A stretch of DNA of 64,000 nt from Amoeboaphelidium occidentale (Eukaryota > Aphelidiomycota > Aphelidea). The notes below the pieces were generated by a model. That model saw nothing but the letters and a program-made list of their open reading frames with translations, did no database searches and was not told the DNA's origin. This document shows, piece by piece, positions 27,642 through 37,196 of this stretch. Numbering within the stretch: the first letter of the stretch is position 1; every line of letters begins with the position of its first letter. The stretch covers positions 16,395 to 80,394 of the forward strand of contig JALGPX010000010.1 in NCBI GenBank assembly GCA_023515795.1. The letters run 5' to 3'. The position numbers were made by a program, and so were the translations under genes.

Positions 27642-29045
27642 ATGAATCAACCTTCGATTAGGACAACCAACCTGGGCCAACTCCTACCGCCAACAGCAGA
27701 TCTAACACACGCACCGAGCTTGTCTCCGACCAGTCCTGTAAATATAAGTTCTATTGATCAAAAGAACTCCATCAGTGTTAGAGATTTCCTCTTCATACTT
27801 CGTCATCGATTCTTGGACACTTTGTTGTTAGATCTTCAGCCTCCTGGAGCCGAGCATCGAATAAAAGGGTCATATGCGCTTCCTAATCTGGCCAAAGAAT
27901 TGTCCTCGTGTGATGGAGCAGGAAGTGCTATTTATGCCCTTACTTGTAATTCGGCACTGAGGAAGTTACTTTCTACTTTGGCTTGTCCTTTCCTGATAGC
28001 TTACGATCTTAATGGCACTGATGCAAGTAACATCTTCAGTTCAAGGTTTAGCGAGATCGCGAAAGTTACTGGGAAGAAGTTTGGCAAAGTTCGTTGGGTG
28101 TGTTACTTGAGAGGCGGAATCAATGCTGTGATGGAGACATGTCCTTCCATATGTTATCCGCTTAGTGTGCCCAAAGGGCTTAGTAACGGAGTGGTACACG
28201 TTGTATTTGATGATGTCGAGGAAGAAAGTAGAGCTGGGAAAGATTCTGATGAAGGAATTGTGAGTTGTATTTTGAAAGGGTTTCTCTTTCTTGGTGGCAT
28301 TGAAGCAACTAATGAGAAGCAGGTTAAATTACACCAGTTCGATGCTATTCTTAGTTTGGGAGAGACACCTTTGATCTTAGAAGACGACAGAAACTCTAAA
28401 GTAGTCGAGACATTGCCTTTGAAACTTACACCATCTTCAAGCAGCTTGAATCGACGGGCATCGAAACATGAAGGCATTGAAAGAAAGATAGAGTGGAATG
28501 GTTCTAAAATAGCCCATTATTTCTTTCCGCTTGAAGATATATCACATGCACCCATTGAGCATGTTATTAAGCAAACGACTGAAATCCTGCAAGATCTCGA
28601 AAGTAGAGGCCAAAGAGTTCTTGTTCACTGCTTCGGTGGTGTATCTCGATCTGCTACTGTTGTTATTGCATTTCTCATGGTATCTCATAACTTGACGCTG
28701 GCTGAAGCGTTTGCGATCGTATTTCAATCTCGACCATGGATAAGACCAAATGAAGGCTTTTGGAAGAAGTTACAAGAACTGGAGATTGAGGAGAGAGTGA
28801 TTAAAGTTGCTCGTGCAGAACTAAAGAAGATCAATAATCCTCCCGTTATTTCTGAATCGCTCAAGAAGGTTTGCGAGAAGTCGAGGCTAATGTCTCTGAT
28901 CGAGGATGATTGTGTAACGAAACTAGAGGCTTCTCTGACGCATACTTCAATGACAAGCGCTAGATTTGATCGTGTTACTTTGTGGTCGGAAGCGTTAAGT
29001 ACTTTACGCTCTATTGAAGATATTCCTCCGTTGTTCAGGATGTGA
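27642..29045 (+). CDS. Dual-specificity phosphatase with N-terminal rhodanese-like region
   Basis: 467 residues from ATG 27642. Residues about 50-165 look like a non-catalytic rhodanese/MKB fold (FLFILRHRFLDTLLLDLQPP). The DSP domain spans about 205-395 with the catalytic loop VHCFGGVSRSATVVIAFLM (HC-x5-R-S), preceded by FPLEDISHAPIEHV in place of the usual D-loop, and AFAIVFQSRPWIRPNEGFW after it. The pattern matches MAP-kinase phosphatase-like DSPs, although the general acid Asp is not in its usual sequence context. Its last 11 bases overlap the 3' end of the convergent F-box gene. Confidence 0.85.
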   Translation: MNQPSIRTTNLGQLLPPTADLTHAPSLSPTSPVNISSIDQKNSISVRDFLFILRHRFLDTLLLDLQPPGAEHRIKGSYALPNLAKELSSCDGAGSAIYALTCNSALRKLLSTLACPFLIAYDLNGTDASNIFSSRFSEIAKVTGKKFGKVRWVCYLRGGINAVMETCPSICYPLSVPKGLSNGVVHVVFDDVEEESRAGKDSDEGIVSCILKGFLFLGGIEATNEKQVKLHQFDAILSLGETPLILEDDRNSKVVETLPLKLTPSSSSLNRRASKHEGIERKIEWNGSKIAHYFFPLEDISHAPIEHVIKQTTEILQDLESRGQRVLVHCFGGVSRSATVVIAFLMVSHNLTLAEAFAIVFQSRPWIRPNEGFWKKLQELEIEERVIKVARAELKKINNPPVISESLKKVCEKSRLMSLIEDDCVTKLEASLTHTSMTSARFDRVTLWSEALSTLRSIEDIPPLFRM

Positions 29046-30135
29046 TTTGAAGCTTGTTATGTTGTTCCTCCAGTTTCGCTTTGTGGTACCTCCAACTTTC
29101 TAGAATAGAACCTTTCGGAGAATATGCGTTTCTTGTACTCATCTCGTCCTCAAAAAGTTTTATCATACACTCGACGCGCTCGATTCCTTCCTCTTGCGGT
29201 AAATATTCAAGATGTTCAAGTATTCGAAAACTGAGCCTTTGAAGCGTATGATAGATATGCCCTAAGTCTGTTCCAAAATTAGACGCATGAATTAAATTGT
29301 TTAAAATTACAACCACTTCTCCCGCCTGAAACGCTCCCGGCCTTGAAGCACACAAATTTGCACAAAGTATCGAGTTTATCACTGTCGGGATACGAGCCCT
29401 ACTAGGTGCTCTATTCTCCAAAACAATCTTTTCGCAAACGTTTTGTACTTCATGACTGAATGTTTGTATGAATAATCTAAGCTTTTTATCGTCTTGATCT
29501 GCCAGTAATTTGGGAAAGCTATGAATGATATATTTGACCCTCTTAATAATGTGACTTTTGGACTGCTTCTCCTTTATGATCCATAGCAAGCTTCGTAATG
29601 AAGAAGCCAGGAGTTGAGGTGTATTAAAAAGTGTATCCATAGACCCGATGCATCGTAAGAACCACTTTAACGAACTGTGAGTATCCTCATCGTTTGATCC
29701 ACATAGAGCAACAGATATAGATAAGACTCTATATAACATTGATGTCCCAAACTCATTAAAATTACTATTCGCAACTGTCATAGAGAAAAGCCCTGTAATA
29801 ATGATCAAGATATCATCATGATAATTGGGGTCGATATGTGACTTCCTTTTAGAGAGAGATTGTAGGTAGTCCTTACAGTATTTACCATCATGGCATAGTA
29901 TTCTCATCCACTGATCTACTGATAGAAAGTTGATCTTGTGTCCTATTTCTTGAATACCAAGGTTGATCGCAATTGGGTGTTTGGAGAATGTTTCAGTACA
30001 AAGGGTAACAACTGCTCTGAAATGGGAGTTAACTCTTCTCAGCATGATCAGATCTTGTAACTTTAACTTGGGTAGTATATGATAGATAAGTAATTCTACT
30101 GGGATATCATATAAAGTTCGTCGCTTGATTGTCAT
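29035..30135 (-). CDS. F-box protein
   Basis: 366 residues. The N-terminus TLYDIPVELLIYHILPKLKL, followed by QDLIMLRRVNSHFRAVV, is a clear F-box (residues 7-47), which would bind Skp1 in an SCF ubiquitin ligase. The rest is helical with no LRR, WD40 or kelch repeats, so the substrate-binding part is of unknown type. It overlaps the phosphatase gene by 11 bp at their 3' ends. Confidence 0.8.
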   Translation of the reverse strand: MTIKRRTLYDIPVELLIYHILPKLKLQDLIMLRRVNSHFRAVVTLCTETFSKHPIAINLGIQEIGHKINFLSVDQWMRILCHDGKYCKDYLQSLSKRKSHIDPNYHDDILIIITGLFSMTVANSNFNEFGTSMLYRVLSISVALCGSNDEDTHSSLKWFLRCIGSMDTLFNTPQLLASSLRSLLWIIKEKQSKSHIIKRVKYIIHSFPKLLADQDDKKLRLFIQTFSHEVQNVCEKIVLENRAPSRARIPTVINSILCANLCASRPGAFQAGEVVVILNNLIHASNFGTDLGHIYHTLQRLSFRILEHLEYLPQEEGIERVECMIKLFEDEMSTRNAYSPKGSILESWRYHKAKLEEQHNKLQITS

Positions 30136-30214
30136 GTTGTGAACAAAATCAAAAGGAGAGTTAAAAGCATAATTTTAGATTTTATTTCAATAAGTATTGT
30201 GGGTGAGTGAGAGA

Positions 30215-31861
30215 TTATTGATCATCAATTGAACAGCCTTCTGGAATTTCCTTAATACAGATGGATTGACACTTAAACCCGTACCTGCCCATGAGTTTGT
30301 TGTACTCGAAAGCACCCTGAGTATTATTCAGAGACTGTTCCTCAGCAGGAGTAGTCTCATTTCTAGGAAACGTCACCTTACTCGAGTGAGGCGAATTCAA
30401 CCCACAGATTAAATCATGCTTAAGACCAACAAGATGATGTACCAAGCAAGCTTCATCTGATAAAGGTCTTCCTCCATATGCACAAAACCGAGCAGTTTCA
30501 GTTCCAGGAACTCCGCACGTAGACCAATAATATTCCACGCTTTTACAAGAATTACTGACCAGAAATTTGACATCATTCCAGTTCTGAATAGCCTTTTGAG
30601 ATCTTTTTATAGCATTGTTTCTAACACCCATGAAAATCCACAAAGGCAACAATGCCAACACAATAACTGTGCCGATGAAGAGAAACAATGAGAACTTTGG
30701 AATAATCATAAGCGCTCCAATAGGAGCAATAGCACGCTTGTTCAGTGACAAAGAATTGGTGCACTGTATGTAAATCGAACAGATGCTTTCATGATCATCA
30801 AAAGAAACTATACCAGGATCGATAGAGGTCGAATTAATGAGGCATTCGTTTTTTTCTGAGTTCTTTCGGTCTAAAAACAAAGCTCTATAACCAGTAACAC
30901 AGAGGGAGTATTCATGAACTATCTTATGGAGCGGAATTCTACCATTCAAGTAATCGCATTCTCCGATGAACAAGAATATTAAATGACACTCCGTTGTGTT
31001 GACGTAAATCTTGTTTCCTTTAGGCAATTCATCCATAGCACGCACGATTGCATCATATGGCATGGGGAAATTTAAGCCCAATGTCGCAGCATTATTGATG
31101 ATTGCATTCTCAAATGTCCCTTCACGTCTAGCAGCTCTTTGATTAACTGCACTCTTGAATTGCATTTCCGTTACATCTGAAATGTTTGTAAATCGTGATA
31201 GTAGTTGCTTTGCTTTCTCCGTCACATTTTCAGTTCTCAGAATTGCCTGCAGCGACGTGAGATAATCTTCTTTATATTCTTGCTTGAAATACTCCTGAAC
31301 CATCCAAAGGGACATTCTTCTCGATACAGATCTCAACCATTCTTTCTCCTTTGAAAGAGTTACGCAATCTCCAGAGTAATTAGAGCGTAAAAGACATTGT
31401 TCAATCTCATAAGAAACCATAGCAGAAAACCCATGATCGCATTGATACTTCATCAAAGGCACTAGCGATGACATATCCTTGTTAGTAACCGTGACATTAT
31501 CATAAACTTCACAAGCGTCCGGATACACCCAAAATTTTCGTTCGAAAGGCAGCTTGACGATTTTGTAGAATCCCTCAAAGTCCAGCTGTTCCTCATCATC
31601 ATTCAAAGCGATAAACATAAAATCATATTCCTTGTTGTTATTTCCTCGCGCGATTTCACTCTTGCTGAGATATTTATCGCCATTAACGTCCAGCCTGTCA
31701 AAGTTTTGCTGCATTTGAGTGCGAAATGCCAATTCAGATTCAAAATTCAGGCTCAGTAAATTCGTGTATATCTTGTTTTCCTTTATATCTTGCCATCGGT
31801 TAGGCTCATCTGCGAATACTGTGGCGCAAAGCAGCAATATCAGGTAAATTCCGTTCGCCAT
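30215..31861 (-). CDS. Secreted or membrane EF-hand protein of unknown function
   Basis: 548 residues from ATG 31861, chosen because it opens a clean signal peptide (MANGIYLILLLCATVFADEP); the frame continues 43 codons further upstream. Residues 47-66 hold an EF-hand loop, DVNGDKYLSKSE, followed by a degenerate one (ALNDDEEQLDFEG). The extracellular part has scattered cysteines and N-x-S/T sites. One membrane span (about 425-448, IPKFSLFLFIGTVIVLALLP) is followed by a 100-residue Cys-rich segment (YWSTCGVPGTETARFCAYGG). No family recognised. It starts 84 bp from the divergent CUE gene. Confidence 0.75.
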   Translation of the reverse strand: MANGIYLILLLCATVFADEPNRWQDIKENKIYTNLLSLNFESELAFRTQMQQNFDRLDVNGDKYLSKSEIARGNNNKEYDFMFIALNDDEEQLDFEGFYKIVKLPFERKFWVYPDACEVYDNVTVTNKDMSSLVPLMKYQCDHGFSAMVSYEIEQCLLRSNYSGDCVTLSKEKEWLRSVSRRMSLWMVQEYFKQEYKEDYLTSLQAILRTENVTEKAKQLLSRFTNISDVTEMQFKSAVNQRAARREGTFENAIINNAATLGLNFPMPYDAIVRAMDELPKGNKIYVNTTECHLIFLFIGECDYLNGRIPLHKIVHEYSLCVTGYRALFLDRKNSEKNECLINSTSIDPGIVSFDDHESICSIYIQCTNSLSLNKRAIAPIGALMIIPKFSLFLFIGTVIVLALLPLWIFMGVRNNAIKRSQKAIQNWNDVKFLVSNSCKSVEYYWSTCGVPGTETARFCAYGGRPLSDEACLVHHLVGLKHDLICGLNSPHSSKVTFPRNETTPAEEQSLNNTQGAFEYNKLMGRYGFKCQSICIKEIPEGCSIDDQ

Positions 31862-31945
31862 TTCTGAGCGATAACGTTGATTGGACAACAGCGTGTCAGA
31901 GTGTAAAATCTTGAAGAACAACAAAGCCATTTGATATTTACGAAA

Positions 31946-32824
31946 ATGACTACCATGGCATCTCAGAATGAATTGGAAACTTTGACCCAAATGTTCCCTA
32001 CTGTTTCAAAGGATGTCTGCCAATTGATATATGAAAATTCGGCTTGTAACATGGATGATGCTATCACAGCGCTCTTGGAAATGAGTGATCCACAGAAACC
32101 GGACATTGTAAACAACAATGAACATCAGTCCAGTGGTTCAAGGAACGTTTATAATCAACCTCGTATGGTCTCTTCGATAGAACCATCGATTATTCAGGCT
32201 AAGGGACTTAATACATTCTCAAACCAAGACAGTATTCTAGATGAGAAAGATCAAATAGCTGCGGACGAAGAATTTGCTCGTGCGTTGGAGATTGCAATTC
32301 AGCTGGAAGAGGCAGATCGTTTAGCGGAACAGCAGGATGATGCTACTCGTCACGGTGCTGGAGCGTTCAGTAATTATTTCAAGTGGGGCTCAAAAGAAAC
32401 AGCGCGGAATGAAGCTTCTACATCGGATCCCGTAGACGGTGCAGCTTCAAAGAAAACTACTGCTCAGATCCTTAGGGACAAATGGAGCACTTTCAGCGAA
32501 GCAACAAAGACTAGAGTACGACAAGTTTACGGACAGTTTCAAGAAAAGAACAAGAGCAACGAGTATGACAAACTTACTGCAGATATGGACATCCAAAGCG
32601 ATTCACCGACTGAATCTAAAAATGCATCCTTCATTGATTTAACTCCCGCGCAGAGTATTCAAGGTAAATCAACCAGAAAAGCAGGAAATACAGCTCTGCT
32701 TGAAACAACAGTGTTTCAAATCGATACAAGTACAGCACAAGGAACCTCCTCCAATGATCAACCTTTACGATCACCCTTCCTTAAAGCAAAATCCTCATCT
32801 GGTAATTCTTTGTCAAATATCTAA
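31946..32824 (+). CDS. CUE-domain protein
   Basis: 292 residues from ATG 31946. Residues 6-46 are a CUE domain (LETLTQMFPTVSKDVCQLIY, with the MFP motif and a C-terminal AITALLEM di-leucine-like helix), which binds monoubiquitin. A helical segment (EEFARALEIAIQLEEADRLA) follows. The rest is Ser/Thr/Gln-rich and probably disordered. Layout is similar to Cue5/Tollip-like autophagy or trafficking adaptors, but without a C2 domain or an obvious AIM motif, so the role is open. Confidence 0.8.
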   Translation: MTTMASQNELETLTQMFPTVSKDVCQLIYENSACNMDDAITALLEMSDPQKPDIVNNNEHQSSGSRNVYNQPRMVSSIEPSIIQAKGLNTFSNQDSILDEKDQIAADEEFARALEIAIQLEEADRLAEQQDDATRHGAGAFSNYFKWGSKETARNEASTSDPVDGAASKKTTAQILRDKWSTFSEATKTRVRQVYGQFQEKNKSNEYDKLTADMDIQSDSPTESKNASFIDLTPAQSIQGKSTRKAGNTALLETTVFQIDTSTAQGTSSNDQPLRSPFLKAKSSSGNSLSNI

Positions 32825-32896
32825 TTTAACTTCTAGACCAAGACAAGTTTTTTTAGTACAATAGAAATTTTCCTAGTTTGTTTCATCTGTTCCTTC

Positions 32897-34480
32897 ATGA
32901 TGTTTCGAAATCTGTTCATACTCCTCGTCATTCTTCAAGGACAATCTTTATGTGATAATTTGAAACTGAGTGGACTGTTTCCAGAAGGTGCAAGTCCTCG
33001 CAGGATTTATCCAGATCCAATTAATCCAGAAAAGATCTATGTGGTTGGGACAACTGTTTCAAGCTTCGATAACCAAATGATACCTATGGAAGAGGACATA
33101 ATGCATGGAACAACCTTTGGCTTTATTACACAAATGTATGCAGTGAATGGATCAAGAGTGTGGACAAGGATATGTTTCGGCGATGATGAAAAGTATGATT
33201 CCTATGTTTATGATGTTACAGTCAATAGCGACGGGTATGCATATGTAGCTGGAGAATATTACAGTCAATCGTCTACAAACACAACAGCATTTGTGAGGAA
33301 GTTCGGGTATAATGGTGATCCTATTTGGTACAAGCCATTCTCCCCCACGCCGCCTGAAACTGACGCTGTGAAGAAGGCAAGAACTATAATTGTACAGAAT
33401 GGGCGAGTTGTTATAGCTGGGCATGTCAGAACCGGAAGTAGAAGTACAGCTTTTATAACCCAATTGAATAATTCCACGGGGTCTATGGTCGGTTCCAGTT
33501 TGTGGCCAGGCTCAGCTTCAATTTCGTCGTTGGTTCAAAATGTCGAAAAAATCAAGACGTATGTGGTAGGCCATTACTATGGAGACTTTTTTGGTTCGTA
33601 CTCATCTACGTCGGATATCTATTATTGCGAGCTACCGACTGATCTCTCCACTTGTTCAAGTGTTGTCCATGTGAACTCCACTTTCTCAGATAACATCGTG
33701 ACCAGGGCAGTTATTGATCAAAATTTAAATAAGCTTGTCATTGTTGGTACACTTAAGAAGAGTTCGATGGCTAAAGAGATACTTTTCGTTGCTGGAGTAA
33801 GAGTTAGCGCGGAGAATCAGATGGAATTAGAAACGTTTGGAGATTCATCACAAACTAACTTTGCATCTTCAGTTGTCGCCTTTTCAGGAAGTTATCTGGT
33901 CGTTGGATACACTTATGGCGTTTTTGGAACCAATTTTGACTCTACCGGCGGTCAACAAGGATTTGTTGCCCAATACGACCAAAGTGATAAAACAGTCAAA
34001 GCGTCAGGAATTTCTAGGGCTGTAGAAGTGGTTGATATCTGTGTTTTTGGAAACGAACCTAAGCTTATTTTGGTTTACCAAGACAAGGGTATGATGGGAT
34101 ATTACTTTGCCACATTCTCTCCTCCATTACAATTTGGAACCCCCGACAAGATAGTTACCGCTTACCACACCTTGACTGGCTCTGTATCTAGGGACCAAAA
34201 TAATCCGTATGGCGATCCAATGGGCCAAGTTGAATCTTTCTGGAGGGGAATGACTGGAACGACCGTTCCTGGTGGCTGGGTTATTTTCATAATGGCGGTA
34301 TTCGCACTTATATTTATATCATGTCTAGGCATATGTACATACGCATGCTGCAACATGATGGATGCTGCTCCTAATCATGAGAGAGAGCCACTTATCACAA
34401 ACAAGAAGGAAGAGAAGCCCAACCAAAGTCCACGAAAGGAAGCGAAAATAATTGATTCTATTGAGCTACAGGAACAATAG
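32897..34480 (+). CDS. Type I membrane protein with SBBP-like beta-propeller ectodomain
   Basis: 527 residues. Signal peptide at 1-19 (MMFRNLFILLVILQGQSLC), then an ectodomain of repeated strands such as DVTVNSDGYAYVAGEYYSQS, TTAFVRKFGYNGDPIWYKPF and GGQQGFVAQYDQSDK. These follow the 'G.a.vaG......g...afv.ky...G...w' rhythm of SBBP/beta-propeller repeats. N-glycosylation sites are present. A membrane span lies at about 457-480 (WVIFIMAVFALIFISCLGIC), followed by a Lys/Glu-rich cytosolic tail of about 45 residues. Function unknown; a cell-surface role is likely. Confidence 0.7.
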   Translation: MMFRNLFILLVILQGQSLCDNLKLSGLFPEGASPRRIYPDPINPEKIYVVGTTVSSFDNQMIPMEEDIMHGTTFGFITQMYAVNGSRVWTRICFGDDEKYDSYVYDVTVNSDGYAYVAGEYYSQSSTNTTAFVRKFGYNGDPIWYKPFSPTPPETDAVKKARTIIVQNGRVVIAGHVRTGSRSTAFITQLNNSTGSMVGSSLWPGSASISSLVQNVEKIKTYVVGHYYGDFFGSYSSTSDIYYCELPTDLSTCSSVVHVNSTFSDNIVTRAVIDQNLNKLVIVGTLKKSSMAKEILFVAGVRVSAENQMELETFGDSSQTNFASSVVAFSGSYLVVGYTYGVFGTNFDSTGGQQGFVAQYDQSDKTVKASGISRAVEVVDICVFGNEPKLILVYQDKGMMGYYFATFSPPLQFGTPDKIVTAYHTLTGSVSRDQNNPYGDPMGQVESFWRGMTGTTVPGGWVIFIMAVFALIFISCLGICTYACCNMMDAAPNHEREPLITNKKEEKPNQSPRKEAKIIDSIELQEQ

Positions 34481-34565
34481 ATACTTGTCCTGATATCAAA
34501 AAAATCCCTGCTGAATAATTGAAACAATTTTATTTTGTGATTAATTTAGTTGAAGACAAATCGTT

Positions 34566-36788
34566 CTATGTTGTCGATATGGTATTTGACTCTTGAGTCG
34601 TTGTATCACGAGAGCTGTCTGTGTCATCACCAGAGGCCTGGCGTTCCCGTTTGTGCTCTAGGCTTTTCCTAGATTCTCCTTTGAAAACTGCAGTTAATCT
34701 CATTAGATTAGCCAGTTCAGCTTGCCCATGCAGCTGGGCGTACTCCACTACACTGCTTGACAAAACTACTTTTCTTTCTAATGCTTTCTTCACGACGAAA
34801 TCCATCAGTTGCCAGTTATTACTTTGAACCGCTTTGTAAGCCCAAATTTCCAAAACTTTGATTATGTCACCTGGCACGCTGAAAATTGCCTTTATAATTA
34901 ACTTAAGCGTGTAACTATCAATTCCATACACCTCAACTATTCTGATTACGTCAGCAGCACTCAAACGAGGTTTGCAAGTATAGAATCCTGATTTTAGAAC
35001 ATAGTACACAGTCGCGTATGAAAATTTTTGTGTAATTAGTTGTTTCTGTACCTCTGGATTTAAACAAGAGCCCGGGGGCGTTCCTTCACGCCTTATTCGA
35101 CTAGCTGTGAAGAGAATTAATAGCTCGGCTTTGAATTCCATAAATTTCAACAGCATAGCGGCCATGTTTGGAGCAGTATTTGTCTTCTTGATCTCACTTT
35201 GCTCCAACCACTGATATAGTGCTTTTAAACAAGTAAATTGTTGATTAGAAGGAGTTGTTTGCAATTTAGGAATCTGACTTGAAGTGAGAAATTCTTCCGG
35301 AGTGAATGATCTTGCTACGTTCGGGTCGAGTATAATCCTATAAACCAAGATGGGCCTTTCAAAAAATACCGCATTTTGCAATTCTTCAATTGAATACGAA
35401 TCAGATTTAGCTTTAAGCCTTATCAAAAACCATAAATGGGAAGATCCTGACGCCACTGCCCATTTAGCCTGGCTTTTGAAATACTCCGTTGAATACAAAT
35501 ACCCCACTTTTCCTAACAGGCACTTAACCACATGATAATTTCCTCTGAATATTGCCGAGGAAGTCAGTCGTCGTATATCTTCATCAAGCATCGCTACATC
35601 TCGAGAAAAGTAATCGAGTGAAAGTATGAGTCCAAATAAATCATTTTCCTCTATGGATTCGATTAAGACTGTGCGCGCTGCATCTCCGGCAATATCAAAC
35701 TTCTGCCCGTAGCTGTTTGCAATCAAGGATTTGAAACAATGCCATGCTCTGTTCATATATGCGTCATAAGTCAATTTTTTAGTTGATGCTGCACCAATTT
35801 TGAATTTCAACTTTTCGATAGCGGCTTCATTGTCGTATTCAAAAGCCTTGGACGCGATGAACTCAAAGAATCTGGAATTGTCTGGCTCGCGAACACGGCG
35901 CAGAACCAAATCAATTGTCATAGAATCTCCGTATAATGCCGCTACGACAAGGAGCTCCCTGACAAGTAGACTTTCAAATTTGCGTGTTCTGAAGAGTTCC
36001 TCGATAATCTGGTGCTTGTTTAACGAAACTGCACGAAACAAATCGATAACTCCGTCAACATTTGCCTTTTCTCTGACAAACATTGGAACTTCTTCGTTCA
36101 CAATATTGTTATCGTCAGTCTTGAGATCAATGAGATCGTGTAGCTGAGCAGTTGGAATTGAATCGCTTAACCTAGCGATAATTTGAGCCATCGATGATTC
36201 TTGAACCGTATTCAGTAGTTTGCAGAGAGGAATTACTATATATTCCAATAGATCATGCAAGTCAATGCCGTCTTTAGCCACTAACACCAAGAAGTTATTT
36301 AGACCACTAGACTGGCCTGCAATAATTGTGGCAATCGCAGAAACTGCTGCGAGAATATCATCTCGTGCCTTAAGGCTGTCCCACGTCATGTTTCCAACAA
36401 GCCCATGAAGAGTTTTTACGGAATCTGTCTGGCCGTAGATGGCGGCTAGCATTGCACCCTTCTTAATAGCAGCAGCAGACAGCTTAACGAGCAGCTCTTT
36501 AGTGACCAAGTTGTGTTGTCCATACTTCATAGCATTATAGTAAAAGGTTTCAAGCCATAGCGTATTGGCTTCATTCTCTCTGTTCTGTAACAAACTTACC
36601 AGCTTATCGTGTTCTTGTACTCGAAATAAGCGCGTTATCTCTGCAGTAGTGGTTGATAAGGCTACAAGATGTGGATCTATCAGGCGTGCAGTTGATTCGG
36701 CCTGTACCAGAGTATTCAAGACATCAGTCTGCAAAGGAATAGAAAAGCATAGCCCTATAAGAATTTGCGCCAGTAGTAGTAATATCAT
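34566..36788 (-). CDS. Secreted helical-repeat (degenerate ankyrin-like) protein
   Basis: 740 residues with a signal peptide (MILLLLAQILIGLCFSIPLQ). The remainder is made of paired helices with an ankyrin-like rhythm, for example LLVVAALYGDSMTIDLVLRR, SAIFRGNYHVVKCLLGKVGY and AAIYGQTDSVKTLHGLVGN. The usual TPLH motif is missing. The C-terminus is Ser/Thr-rich and charged. No membrane span was seen after the signal peptide. No family recognised. Secreted ankyrin-like solenoids are uncommon outside parasites and symbionts, so this could be an effector-like protein, but that is a guess. Confidence 0.65.
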   Translation of the reverse strand: MILLLLAQILIGLCFSIPLQTDVLNTLVQAESTARLIDPHLVALSTTTAEITRLFRVQEHDKLVSLLQNRENEANTLWLETFYYNAMKYGQHNLVTKELLVKLSAAAIKKGAMLAAIYGQTDSVKTLHGLVGNMTWDSLKARDDILAAVSAIATIIAGQSSGLNNFLVLVAKDGIDLHDLLEYIVIPLCKLLNTVQESSMAQIIARLSDSIPTAQLHDLIDLKTDDNNIVNEEVPMFVREKANVDGVIDLFRAVSLNKHQIIEELFRTRKFESLLVRELLVVAALYGDSMTIDLVLRRVREPDNSRFFEFIASKAFEYDNEAAIEKLKFKIGAASTKKLTYDAYMNRAWHCFKSLIANSYGQKFDIAGDAARTVLIESIEENDLFGLILSLDYFSRDVAMLDEDIRRLTSSAIFRGNYHVVKCLLGKVGYLYSTEYFKSQAKWAVASGSSHLWFLIRLKAKSDSYSIEELQNAVFFERPILVYRIILDPNVARSFTPEEFLTSSQIPKLQTTPSNQQFTCLKALYQWLEQSEIKKTNTAPNMAAMLLKFMEFKAELLILFTASRIRREGTPPGSCLNPEVQKQLITQKFSYATVYYVLKSGFYTCKPRLSAADVIRIVEVYGIDSYTLKLIIKAIFSVPGDIIKVLEIWAYKAVQSNNWQLMDFVVKKALERKVVLSSSVVEYAQLHGQAELANLMRLTAVFKGESRKSLEHKRERQASGDDTDSSRDTTTQESNTISTT

Positions 36789-37173
36789 GTGTAATCGAAA
36801 GAAGAAATGATTTTTTCTGGATGAAATCCCTGATCACGCGGAGCTACCCCTTAATCGGACTCCGCTTTCAATTTCAGATCTGCAAAGGTTACATGGCGAA
36901 CCCGTGATAAGTTTTCTGAAAGACCAAGAAAGTTTTGCGCTTTCGTTACAATATTATTAGTTGCTATTCGCTAAACTGGTAATCTCGTTAGTTACTCGGA
37001 ATTCTGTAAATAAGCTACAAGTTCTATGATCTTTGTTAGGAACTAGTTTTAGTACGTATCTTTACTAGTTAACGTAGCATTTATCTGCATCTTGTTCCGC
37101 AAGACGTACTATGGAGGCCTGCCATATGGTTGTTATCTACTTGCCGAGAAGCCGATCAGTTTCATTGTGGTCA
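36789..37173. other. Divergent intergenic region
   Basis: About 400 bp between the divergent starts of the secreted helical protein and the kelch protein, the longest clear promoter region in the 30-39 kb cluster. It contains two GC-richer near-palindromic bits (CGCGGAGCTACCCC and CGGACTCCGC, 36837-36868). No gene seen. Confidence 0.4.
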
Positions 37174-37183
37174 CTATAAATAG
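37174..37183 (+). promoter_or_regulatory. TATA-like box of the kelch gene
   Basis: CTATAAATAG, ending 13 bp before the ATG at 37197. That is too close for a normal leader, so either the mRNA is nearly leaderless or the box is not used. Confidence 0.3.
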
Positions 37184-37196
37184 CTTCTTTACCCAA